From: Carposina sasakii
Taxonomy: Eukaryota; Arthropoda; Insecta; Lepidoptera; Carposinidae
Direction: 5' to 3'
NCBI GenBank assembly: GCA_014607495.2
Contig: CP053167.1
Span: 9,858,001 to 9,922,000 of the forward strand
Length of the DNA stretch: 64,000 nucleotides
The notes beneath the pieces were generated by a model. That model was given only the letters and a program-made list of their open reading frames with translations. It was not told where the DNA came from and ran no database searches. Positions 43,839 through 52,839 of this stretch are shown here, piece by piece (the first letter of the stretch is position 1; each line of letters opens with the position of its first letter). Made by a program: the position numbers and the translations under genes.

Positions 43839-45049
43839 ACATGTTGGATATATTGTCGACCCCAACCTATGATAATACAGTGGACAGCATCGAATTTCAT
43901 TCTTATAAACCATATATAACTAGTTTCAACAGGAACGATGAGATTCGCATACCTATTAATCAACAAGATTTATACATATTACCATCAGCGAGTACATTAT
44001 ATTTGGAAGGCAAAGTTATCGTAAACAAAAAAGATAGCAAAGACGTAGCTACGAGTGTTCATTTTACAAATAATCCTTTGCTTTACTTCTTTCAAGAAAT
44101 TCGGTATGAGCTAAATGGTATAGAAATTGATAAAATAAAGAACGCAGGTATCACTACTACTATGAAATCATTACTTTCTATGAATGAAAACGAGTCAAGA
44201 ATGTCTAAAGCTTGGGGGTGGGATATTGATGGTACGAAAAATGTAAATTTTGGTTATTTTTCTGCTTCTATACCCCTCTCTTATATTCTCGGATTCGCTA
44301 AAGATTACAAAAAAGTTATAATAAACTGCAAACATGAATTAATCTTGTTGAGAAGTAATACTAACCTGAACACTGTGAAACTGAGCACAGGTGAAGTATT
44401 AGACGATATCGAAATCACCAAAATTATCTGGCGTGTTCCACATGTTAAGGTATCTGATAGGGAAAAACTTTATTTGTTAAAAGTTTTAGACAAAGACAGA
44501 TCCATACAATTAGTGTTCAGAAATTGGGATCTATACGAATATCCTTTATTACCAAAAACCACAAAACATACGTGGTCTCTTAAAACTTCAACTCAAATCG
44601 AAAAACCTAGATACGTCATAATAGGTTTGCAAACTAACAGGAAAAATAATGCGAGTGCATATATGTCTTGTTTTGATCATTGTAATTTACGAGAGGTCAA
44701 GGTTTATCTTAATTCGACTTATTTTCCATATGAAAACCTTAATGTAAGTTTTTCTAAAGATAATGTCGGTTTATTATACGAGCAATATGTTAAATTTCAA
44801 CAGTCCTACTTCGGACGTCGCATGGAGCCTTTACTTAACCTCAAACAATTTAAGGATATTGCTCCGTTGTTTGTTATCGATTGTTCTAGACAAGTAGATA
44901 ACTTGAAGACGGGAGCTGTAGTGGACGTAAGAGTAGAAATAGAGAGTGATACTGATTTACCCGATAATACTTCAGCTTACTGTCTTATCCTTAATGATTG
45001 CATAGTCGAGTATAAACCATTGAGCAGTCTAGTCAAGAAAATATCATGA
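43835..45049 (+). CDS. Major capsid protein, double jelly-roll type (404 aa)
   Basis: The intact frame starts MNMLDILSTPTYDNTVDSIE and continues IPINQQDLYILPSASTLYLE. A central LYFFQEIRYELNGIEIDKIK and a C-terminal LIEYKPLSSL-like ending follow the plan of Polinton major capsid proteins, which would form a virion shell. It is 404 residues. A 200-bp stretch of this gene (44441-44640) is duplicated in both terminal repeats of the element. The stop overlaps the next start (ATGA). Confidence 0.85.
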   Translation: MNMLDILSTPTYDNTVDSIEFHSYKPYITSFNRNDEIRIPINQQDLYILPSASTLYLEGKVIVNKKDSKDVATSVHFTNNPLLYFFQEIRYELNGIEIDKIKNAGITTTMKSLLSMNENESRMSKAWGWDIDGTKNVNFGYFSASIPLSYILGFAKDYKKVIINCKHELILLRSNTNLNTVKLSTGEVLDDIEITKIIWRVPHVKVSDREKLYLLKVLDKDRSIQLVFRNWDLYEYPLLPKTTKHTWSLKTSTQIEKPRYVIIGLQTNRKNNASAYMSCFDHCNLREVKVYLNSTYFPYENLNVSFSKDNVGLLYEQYVKFQQSYFGRRMEPLLNLKQFKDIAPLFVIDCSRQVDNLKTGAVVDVRVEIESDTDLPDNTSAYCLILNDCIVEYKPLSSLVKKIS

Positions 45050-45540
45050 CTCTTGATATAATAATAGTTGATATCCAAGGATTTAAAGATTTAAGCAATA
45101 AATTTATCATAAAAGAGATGGCGATAGCTACTCCGTGTTATACACAGACATTTTTAATTAAACCGCCATATTCGTTTAACTACTTATCTGCACAAGAAAA
45201 AAAGCAAGTGAAATGGTTAGAAAGAAATCGTGGCATTTATTGGAGTGAGGGACACATCGATTATAGAGAATTTAAACGTATTATCTCACCATACTTACAG
45301 CATAAAACAGTTTTAATGAAAGGTGGGGAAAAAATAAAGTGGTTGACTGAATTGACACCAAATTGTAATCCACAAGATGTTGGAGAAAAGGGGTGTAGTA
45401 ATTTATTACAATTATGTAACCAATATTGTAAAGATTATGATTTTAATTGTATTTTTCACACAAAGCACTGTGCTTTAAAAAATGTACTTTGTATTAAAAA
45501 ATGGTACATCGAAAATAAAAATATCCTCGAATTCGATTAA
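45046..45540 (+). CDS. Exonuclease-like Polinton protein (164 aa)
   Basis: Starts MTLDIIIVDIQGFKDLSNKF; the early strand-Asp pattern resembles the first motif of DnaQ-like 3'-5' exonucleases, but the full DEDD set is not evident. C-terminal cysteines and histidine (CIFHTKHCALKNVLCIKKW) are conserved in insect proteins of this type as I remember them. The gene closes the overlapping chain. AATAAAT follows the stop (45549-45555), and another AATAAAG lies at 45819-45825. Confidence 0.6.
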   Translation: MTLDIIIVDIQGFKDLSNKFIIKEMAIATPCYTQTFLIKPPYSFNYLSAQEKKQVKWLERNRGIYWSEGHIDYREFKRIISPYLQHKTVLMKGGEKIKWLTELTPNCNPQDVGEKGCSNLLQLCNQYCKDYDFNCIFHTKHCALKNVLCIKKWYIENKNILEFD

Positions 45541-45828
45541 GTAATGAAAAATAAATATTATATATAATTGAGTTATCTATGTGTTTGATTTAAGCCCGCA
45601 GCAAACAGAAGACGTAATTAACGTGCGTTAGAGCGTTAAAGCATTCCAACCGCGTTGTGTTGTATTGAACTAGGCTATACCTATCCTGTCAAACAGAACG
45701 ATACGCGATGCTCTAACACAGCGTTATGAACGGATGAACGGTATGAATAAAACGCTTACACCGTACCGCGTTAATAACGCTCTATTTTGTTGACGTCTTT
45801 AACTAAATCACGACTATCAATAAAGATT
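45541..45828. other. Polinton 3' flank of the gene chain
   Basis: The stretch 45594-45778 is rich in GCGTTA/TAACGC words, partly self-complementary, and may be a small inserted repeat. The last 50 bases (45779-45828) recur in both terminal repeats. Confidence 0.45.
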
Positions 45829-47399
45829 TTAAGTCCCACTTGGTAAGGGGTGAGCCTACCGCCACCTAGAGACTTACTTATTCCAAACGTGAATGTAATC
45901 TAGTAATATTGCTTTGGTCATCAAATTATATCCACATGAACAACGCGTAACACTGACCTATATTTCATTTCTGATCATGTTACAACAAGATTATGTAAGA
46001 TGCGTATAGGTATACTATGAATAAGGTGATTCATAGGTACCTACGCGACATATCTACTCATAGTTTTATTACTAGCAGCCGCACGCGACTTCGTCAACGT
46101 GAACTCAATAGTCTATGTGTTCAGATGTAATTTTAAGCTATAAAACTGCTAATTATCATCGAAATACGTTCACTGGATTTTTCGTTGAAAAAGTAACAAA
46201 CATCTAATCATCTTTACATTCTATCAACCTTACATTTATAATATTAGTAGGTTATTGAGATTTTATCATTTTATCTTCTATCAATCTATTTTATTAGAAA
46301 AAACTGTCTTAATGCATACTTAGTAGGCATGCATAATTACATCTCGCTTCTACTAAAAATCCTATTTTAGAGTTCATGGTTACCCTAGGAATTTAAGGAA
46401 GGAATACAATACGCAAATAAAGAAACCTTAGATAGTTCTTATCATAGACCACTTTGAACGATGTCGCGTTGGCAAATACAGCATAAGTTATTAGCTGAAA
46501 TTGATACAGTCAAACAAAGCCTAACAATAATGGTGTTCACACAATATAAGGTTGCTTTGTAACTGTACGAGTATATTGGGTGATGATGTGTAGAAAAATA
46601 TGTACACTTACATAATAATAATATATTTGATAATCAGCCTAGTCGAACACCGCCGCAGATCAGCTCTATTTTGATGCTCCTGTGAAACTGGATACGGGTC
46701 TTTTCTGTAATAAAATATAAAATGGTTAGGTACGTTATACTATTTTATGTGTGTTCATACTGTTGGAACACCACCTACATCACAGAAATAATTCTACATC
46801 CAACAGTGGTTACGAGAAAAAGTAGTCTAAAACTCTTTTAGACTAGTTGTTTAGTTAATAATAACTACTTTAAAAGTTAACATTTCAGTTTAGGTTCCTA
46901 CTCTATTGTATTAGCAATGTTACTATAAATCCGTATAACTATAGATCTCAGCAACGTAAATTGCTAGGTTTCTTCATTAGCTTATGATATCTATGTTATA
47001 TAATACTAGCGGACACCTCAACTCCGCCCGCGTGGACTACAGAAAAAAGTGTCAACCCATAAGTATAAAGTGGTTTACGTACTTCTAAGTAAAATCTGGT
47101 TTTAAAACCAAGGCGCGCAAATACGCACCATCCCTATAAGGAACTATAGGGTGTTCTCTCAAGCGATGAAGCTAACAACTTGTCACCGACCTTATATATC
47201 TGACCCTGCTACGCTAAACGTGACTGTAGGGATCTTTTCGATCATGGTGGCCATCTCAACTAAGATTAGCCGACTGCGCAAGATATAATTATAGTGCGCA
47301 AGTGTATGCACAAACACAGAACAAGAACAGTAAAATTGTTTTAACTGATACATACCGAAAATGATTTAACGAAGAGCAGAGTGACAAAGCACAGAGATG

Positions 47400-47510
47400 G
47401 TCAGCAAAATCCAGCTTCGGCTTCTATTCCAGAGTCGTGGTGTGGTGGTGACAGCTCAAGTCCAGAGACGGTGAACAAAATCCCAACTTCGGCTTCTACG
47501 GCGGTGATGA
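47400..47510 (+). repeat. Two-copy direct repeat in the nested element
   Basis: The stretch around CAGCAAAATCCAGCTTCGGC is repeated as GAACAAAATCCCAACTTCGG about 70 bases later. The small frame over it (47381-47569) is not a convincing gene. Confidence 0.45.
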
Positions 47511-47744
47511 CTTGCTTCAGGCTCAGAGCGCTTCTACTCGTACTTTTAAACGAGGACTGGAACGAGTGAAGCATGTTTCGAAATGTTCGTGTTTTATACC
47601 ATTCCTAAATTCGAATAATTAATTATTCAAACGAATTATGTTTCATTAAAATCGTTTGTACTTACTACCATTTGCTTTAAAACTACATAATTACAAATTT
47701 GTTAATGCGGATATTTTTTTACCTTCAAAGTAATAATCACATTT

Positions 47745-48075
47745 AGCTTGCATTTTTTGAATGAGTATTATTGAATCACTTTTATATTACCAATTTATCA
47801 TTGCATTTGGTAATTCAATATGGGTACACTGAATGTATCTAGCTTGCACTTTTTTAGCGGTAATATTAATTAGGTAAATATTTTAGGCAAACTAGAATAA
47901 AATTTGAACAAATTTAAATAAGCATTTGATTACCTCGATTTCATTGAATAATTATATTTAGCTTGCACTTTTTGCACGACCTCATTACTGTTTTTGTTTC
48001 ACAAATTAGCATTTGCGTTTGGCTATTCAATTTATGTGTAGAAAATGCCTCTAGCTTGCACTTTTTAGCAGTATA
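47745..48075 (+). repeat. Degenerate tandem repeat, about 100-bp period
   Basis: TAGCTTGCACTTTTT or a close variant occurs at about 47747, 47839, 47958 and 48053, each followed by AT-rich sequence with TTGGTAATTCAAT-like words. Confidence 0.6.
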
Positions 48076-48284
48076 TTTGATTTTGTCAATATTATTTTCA
48101 CCAAACTAAGGTAAAATTCGTGACAAATTTATTAATGCAGGTGTTTTCCTAATAATTACAAGTTTATTGCATTTTTTAATCAACATTTTTATCTTTGTAA
48201 AATTCGACATTAAAAGGCCGGTTTAAAATGGTAAACCGTCACAAACAACCCGGACTCATCCAAAGGACTTCATTCAATAGACCC

Positions 48285-48525
48285 AAGTATAGCTGCACTC
48301 CTAGTCGAGATCCTGCGCCTGACCAAGCCGTGAACATCTAGCTGCACTTCTAACCGGGACCCGCTCATAGCCAAGAAAAGACTTCGAAGCCTAGCAGCAC
48401 TCCTCGTAACGCGGTTACAAGTCGAGATCTTGCTCCTCACCAAGAAGCCGTGATCATCTAGCCGCACTCATAGTTGTGACCCGCTCATAGCCAAAACAAG
48501 ACTTGGAAGCCTTGTTCATCTAATC
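48285..48525 (+). repeat. Tandem repeat, about 120-bp period, GC-rich
   Basis: Two units share GACCCGCTCATAGCCAA, AAGACTT(C/G)GAAGCC, GTCGAGATC and GCCGTGA(A/T)CATCTAGC. It contrasts in composition with the AT-rich surroundings. Confidence 0.65.
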
Positions 48526-48667
48526 GCAAGAAAATTCACCCCGAAAATGTAAGTCGTAGTTAACATCCATTTCAGTTGGTTTCTGTGGATCATTTTATTA
48601 CATTCACGTTTGGAATAAGTAAGTCTCTAGGGGGCGGTAGGCTCACTCCTTACCACGTAGGACTTAA

Positions 48668-49080
48668 TAGGTTAACTGGTGAAAAGTGGGTATGTAATTT
48701 ACACACTTCTAACCAATCTCTTTGAAGGATAATGGGCGTGACTATATGCGCGTATATATGTACATATGTATGTATGTATGTAAATATCTATGTAAACAAC
48801 AGATCGATAGGATTTTCTATTAGTCGTACGCTTAGCATATAGCGAAACAATTATAAAACACTAGTAACAGTTAGTTGGGTGACTTGAACCTTCTACGATG
48901 ATTTGTTTATCTAACCAATTTGGTAAGTTTACCTATATTTTAAAAATATAGTTTTGCTATGTATCTAAGCAGACGATGTTTGATTATTAAGGGTCATTCC
49001 GAATATTTATTATTTTAATTGTCACCTTCCTATTTATGATAATAATACTATGAGTTTGTATAAATTATTATTTCTTTGTT
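48668..49080. other. Polinton sequence with candidate upstream exon
   Basis: AACCAATTTG followed by GTAAGTTT at 48934 is a good splice donor, and TTTCTTTGTTACAG at 49071-49084 a good acceptor. They would join a short 5' exon to the gene at 49088. An ATGTATGTATG patch lies near 48770. Confidence 0.4.
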
Positions 49081-49087
49081 ACAGAAA

Positions 49088-49492
49088 ATGGAGTCGTATG
49101 ATGATCCGATATTATTTTCACAAAACGCGCAATCTCCTGAATGGAGATTAGAAGAAGTTCATAATAATGATTTAGTTAACAAAATTAAAATAAAAAAAAC
49201 TTTACCCAAACATAAGAAACAGTTGAATATTCAGAATAAAGTCCATAGAAGGAGTACTCCCGGAGCACCACCATCATTTGTAATGAACAGAAAATCAACG
49301 AAGGCAAATAGAGTTTTAATAATAAAAATTATGAACATAAATGATTATGAAGATCAAGAAATTGATAGTGAAAATATACTTTTAAACGCACAATATGTTG
49401 CAGACGAAGGGTACGACGAAATCATAGACAGTGCGGAGAGTTTGGTTAGCAAAATTTCTAAAAAAATTTGTGGTTATAGTGTAGGTTTTTAA
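49088..49492 (+). CDS. Unidentified Polinton protein (134 aa)
   Basis: ATG at 49088 lies four bases after a splice acceptor. The product begins MESYDDPILFSQNAQSPEWR, has a strongly basic middle (KIKIKKTLPKHKKQ; NKVHRRSTPGAPPSFVMNRK) and an acidic C-terminal half. The basic patch would suit nucleic-acid binding, but no family is recognised. It lies between the nested element and the right terminal repeat, away from the main gene chain and probably with its own promoter. Confidence 0.5.
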   Translation: MESYDDPILFSQNAQSPEWRLEEVHNNDLVNKIKIKKTLPKHKKQLNIQNKVHRRSTPGAPPSFVMNRKSTKANRVLIIKIMNINDYEDQEIDSENILLNAQYVADEGYDEIIDSAESLVSKISKKICGYSVGF

Positions 49493-49505
49493 GACAGTTT
49501 AATTG

Positions 49506-50792
49506 TAAAAAAGGAATTCTGTTTATAATTTTCTCATAATCTATATGTCTAGTGAATAAAGTATTTGGATAAGTTATATAATTTGGTATTTTATTAATCT
49601 TAATAAATCCCTACTAATGATAAAGATGAATGTCTCGCTATCATGTCTTATGTTCAAATCCTATACACACCATACATTAATCTTTATTGATAGTCGTGAT
49701 TTAGTTAAAGACGTCAACAAAATAGAGCACTGTTAGTTTGCAAACCTATTATGACATATCTAGGTTTTTCGATTTGAGTTGAAGTTTTAAGAGACCACGT
49801 ATGTTTTGTGGTTTTTGGTAATAAAGGATATTCGTATAGATCCTAATTTCTGAACACTAATTGTTTGGATCTGTCTTTGTCTAAAACTTTTAACAAATTA
49901 AGTTTTTCCATATCAGATACCTTAACATGAAGAACAAAGATACAAGAGTGACTAGATCCCATGATGAGTAATCCTGTATCGAAAACAATGGAGATTCTCG
50001 TAAAGCTGACTCGACGATTCACGGCAATCGTTCCACCGAATAAATTGGACAATACTTTGGTTCTCGCCGGCTGGCGATTCCTTGGTAGTGTAAGTATGTA
50101 ACATGCCTAACCAAATTCTTTTCAGTTGTGATAGCTCATTGAGCTAAACCTTTGTTAGGGCCCTGTTCCACTAAATTTATTTCATGTACTGATTTTGATG
50201 TTGTACAATTGTCGCATTCAGATTGTACATTTAAATAGGTTCGGTTTATTAAAATTTATATCTGTTAATGGGAAAGCACTCCGCTTGTAGTGAGCGAAGC
50301 GAAAACCTCGGTTAGGGCCCTGTTCCACTAAATTTATTTCATGTACTGATTTTGATGTTGTACAATTGTCGCATTCACATTTAAATAGGTTCGGTTTATT
50401 AAAATTTATATCTGTTAATGGGAAAGCACTCCGCTTGTAGTGAGCGAAGCGAAAACCTCGGTTAGGGCTCTGTTCCACTAAATTTATTTCATGTACTGAT
50501 TTTGATGTTGTACAATTGTCGCATTCACATTTAAATAGGTTCGGCTTATTAAAATTTATATCTGTTAATGGGAAAGCACTCCGCTTGTAGTGAGCGAAGC
50601 GAAAACCTCGGTTAGGGCCCTGTTCCACTAAATTTATTTCATGTACTGATTTTGATGTTGTACAATTGTCGCATTCACATTTAAATAGGTTCGGCTTATT
50701 AAAATTTATATCTGTTAATGGGAAAGCACCCCGCTTGTAGTGAGCGAAGCGAAACAAAAAGCGTGGGGTAGCTTTCCCATTAACGTACTACT
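49506..50792 (-). repeat. Right long terminal inverted repeat (1287 bp)
   Basis: The complement of 35782-37525 but with only about four 150-bp units (50150-50757). It includes the capsid-gene fragment (49730-49929). The translated frames of the shared unique part are identical on both sides, so the two repeats are young or homogenised. Confidence 0.9.
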
Positions 50793-50798
50793 GTTTCA

Positions 50799-51330
50799 TA
50801 AAAACGCTTATTCACTCTGAAAATGTATCAGAATTTGTTATCTGTGACTTTCCTAAAAATCTCGTTGTTTATGGTTCGCTGAACATAAAATTTGACTATC
50901 TAGTTTGTAACTTTTATTACATTTCTGGGAATTCATCTGAATATAATACGTGAGAAATAACATTGAGTAAGGTATATTTATTGGTAACCTTTTGTTTACT
51001 TTATCTACTTATCCATTTATCAAAATGAATTTTTGTTACCATTTCGCTAAAATTCGATAGTGATTTTAATGAAATTTTCCGTGAATTTCTGAGGAAAGGG
51101 AACGTTTTAACTGAGCTTTTAAAGTTTAACTCATTAAATTTTTAACCCATTCGAAGTATAAGCAGTTAAACTTTAAAAGCTTTATTTTTTGTGGCCGAGT
51201 TCCAAGGGAAGCTACTGATCGGCCTTTATTTACGTAATATAACTTCAGGCTTATCAAAATGCCGTTTTTATGAAGAAAAACCGTCTACAAATAAGTCGTC
51301 ATCATCATCATTTCGGCCATGATAATTACA
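50799..51330. other. Intergenic with a short hairpin
   Basis: AGCTTTTAAAGTTTAACT (51115) and AGTTAAACTTTAAAAGCT (51164) form an 18-bp perfect inverted pair. Otherwise AT-rich with no gene. Confidence 0.5.
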
Positions 51331-51334
51331 CTGC

Positions 51335-51415
51335 TGAACCGAGCCTCCCAATGAGCTCTACTGTAACAGGTTGGAAGCGGCCTGCATCCAGGAGATATCC
51401 GCGATCCTGACCTGG
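51335..51415 (-). mobile_element. LINE 3'-end fragment
   Basis: The complement reads GGATCGCGGATATCTCCTGG, then ATGCAGGCCGCTTCCAACCT, matching the C-terminal LINE region at 12170-12225. Confidence 0.55.
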
Positions 51416-51419
51416 GGGC

Positions 51420-51940
51420 CAATTCTCGAAAAGTCTCGAGTTGGAACGAATCCGAAACGGAACCATTGTAGACGCTCAGAACAAAGCAATAATTACTTTA
51501 CGGTGACGTAATTAGACACATTTCAGCACGAGACTGATATTTGTTTTTATTCTGTCATACTCGCGACCGATGCGAGCTAAAATATACCTTATTACTCAAG
51601 CGGTATATATTGCTTCGCACCGCGTTTCGTTAACGGTTCGTTAGTGGTTGCGTTTTGGCTCTAAATTTTTCAAGAGTTGCACCCCAGCCTCTGTATCGGC
51701 TATCGTTTTTGACAGTTCATAGTGATGTTCACTCATGTAGACATATTGAAGTGGAAATGACATGTATGTGTGTGTTGCCAAAATTTTCTTCAGAAAAGGC
51801 ATTATGCCACTTCCAGTTGTTAAGTTCCTGGTTAAGTTTCAATGAGTGATAATCACTTTGAACTGTCAAAAAATATCAGCCGGTACGGGGGCTGGTCGTC
51901 AGTCCATCCCGCACAGGTGAGTAACCTGCGTTCCCAATAT
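51420..51940. other. Intergenic, nothing identified
   Basis: The frame at 51655-51849 has no recognisable motif. No repeat ends were defined. Confidence 0.45.
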
Positions 51941-52116
51941 CAAAGTTCTATTGAGGGATCGCCCACCACCGGGCCCTATACCCTCCGCTGACCCTCGGAT
52001 CTGCCTACTCATGATCACGAACACAAGACACTACAGTCGCAACGAGAAGCCAGATCCAAGCACCTAGCATGCAACCATAAATACATAGCTGCTAATCCGA
52101 AAACCAATTAAAATTT

Positions 52117-52161
52117 TAATCGACATATGTTTCGCCAACACCCGTGGCATCATCAGGATTA
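52117..52161 (-). ncRNA. Hammerhead ribozyme (Penelope type)
   Basis: On the minus strand, in order: stem I strand TAATC, core CTGATGA, stem II GCCA/TGGC with loop, core GAAA, palindromic stem III ACATATGT, cleavage triplet GTC and stem I partner GATTA. All conserved core bases are present. The very short palindromic stem III is characteristic of hammerheads described in Penelope-like elements, which are thought to work as dimers and process the element RNA. It lies downstream of the reverse transcriptase frame. Confidence 0.85.
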
Positions 52162-52839
52162 GTTTTCCATGTTAGTTCTATCTACCGAACCAACTAACTA
52201 ACAACTAAAACCAATGTATTGCAGATCATTTTTATACCCTCAATCAACATAAAAAAATAAATGTTAATACCTACATATTAGTTTAGAAATGTAAAATTAT
52301 TATAGATAAATAAATATTAAAAATATAGGTACATTAGTTATTAATTGTTAAATTATTAGAAGAAAAATAAATTTATAATAATATTAAATATATATAAAAA
52401 AAAAAAAGACCATATCAAGGCTGTACGACAAAGTCATTACATTTGTCCGATCCTATTGACTTTGACATTGACAGATTGCAGCCAAAACTGGGCTAGTGTT
52501 TACAAAATCTATTGGATTCGGCGGGAAAAGCTGGAAGGGTGCAGGTGTAATTTTCTTGTGAAAATGAAAAATTATTTGTAAATGGCTTGCATGTGTCCGA
52601 AAAGTGATGTTTTCTGGTAGATAAGTTATATTATGATTACTTGTGATGTGAATCTAGTGCGTGTGCATGGTTTTATATGCAGGTAAGCCGAGTAAAACTT
52701 TAGCTGGATTACGATTTCTTCATGGGCGCATGTAAGTTGTTTCTGCAATAATTTTCCATTTTGACTAACTTTACACTTGTTCTTGAGGATTTTCCCGACG
52801 TTTCATCATCATCATTATCATCCATCATAAATTCAGAAA

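Larger units (their letters stand above)
45833..48663. mobile_element. 2.83-kb TTAA-flanked non-autonomous transposon nested in the Polinton
   Basis: Inverted ends of about 67 bp: GTCCCACTTGGTAAGGGGTG at the left, CACTCCTTACCACGTAGGAC at the right. They continue inward through TAGAGACTTACTTATTCCAA and its complement. TTAA lies directly outside both (45829-45832, 48664-48667). No transposase frame was found. Superfamily piggyBac- or Kolobok-like, inferred from TTAA. The interior holds moth repeat debris (46980-47280) and two internal repeat arrays. Confidence 0.88.
35782..50792 (+). mobile_element. Complete Polinton/Maverick element, 15.0 kb
   Basis: The termini AGTAGTACGTTAATGGGAAA and its complement are inverted and begin with AG, as Polinton ends do. 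The same six bases GTTTCA flank both sides (35776-35781, 50793-50798). Inside are the Polinton hallmark genes: packaging ATPase, retroviral-like integrase, adenain-like protease, minor and major capsid proteins. Polymerase B is not present. The ATPase and one other gene are broken, and a 2.8-kb element is inserted near the right end, so this copy cannot act alone. Confidence 0.93.

Noticed and set aside
47381..47569. Small serine-rich gene in the nested TTAA element
   Set aside because: It is produced by a short direct repeat and has no conserved motif.
49843..50052. Independent gene with capsid similarity
   Set aside because: It is the inverted copy of 36979-37188 within the terminal repeat, a fragment of the capsid gene joined to unrelated sequence.
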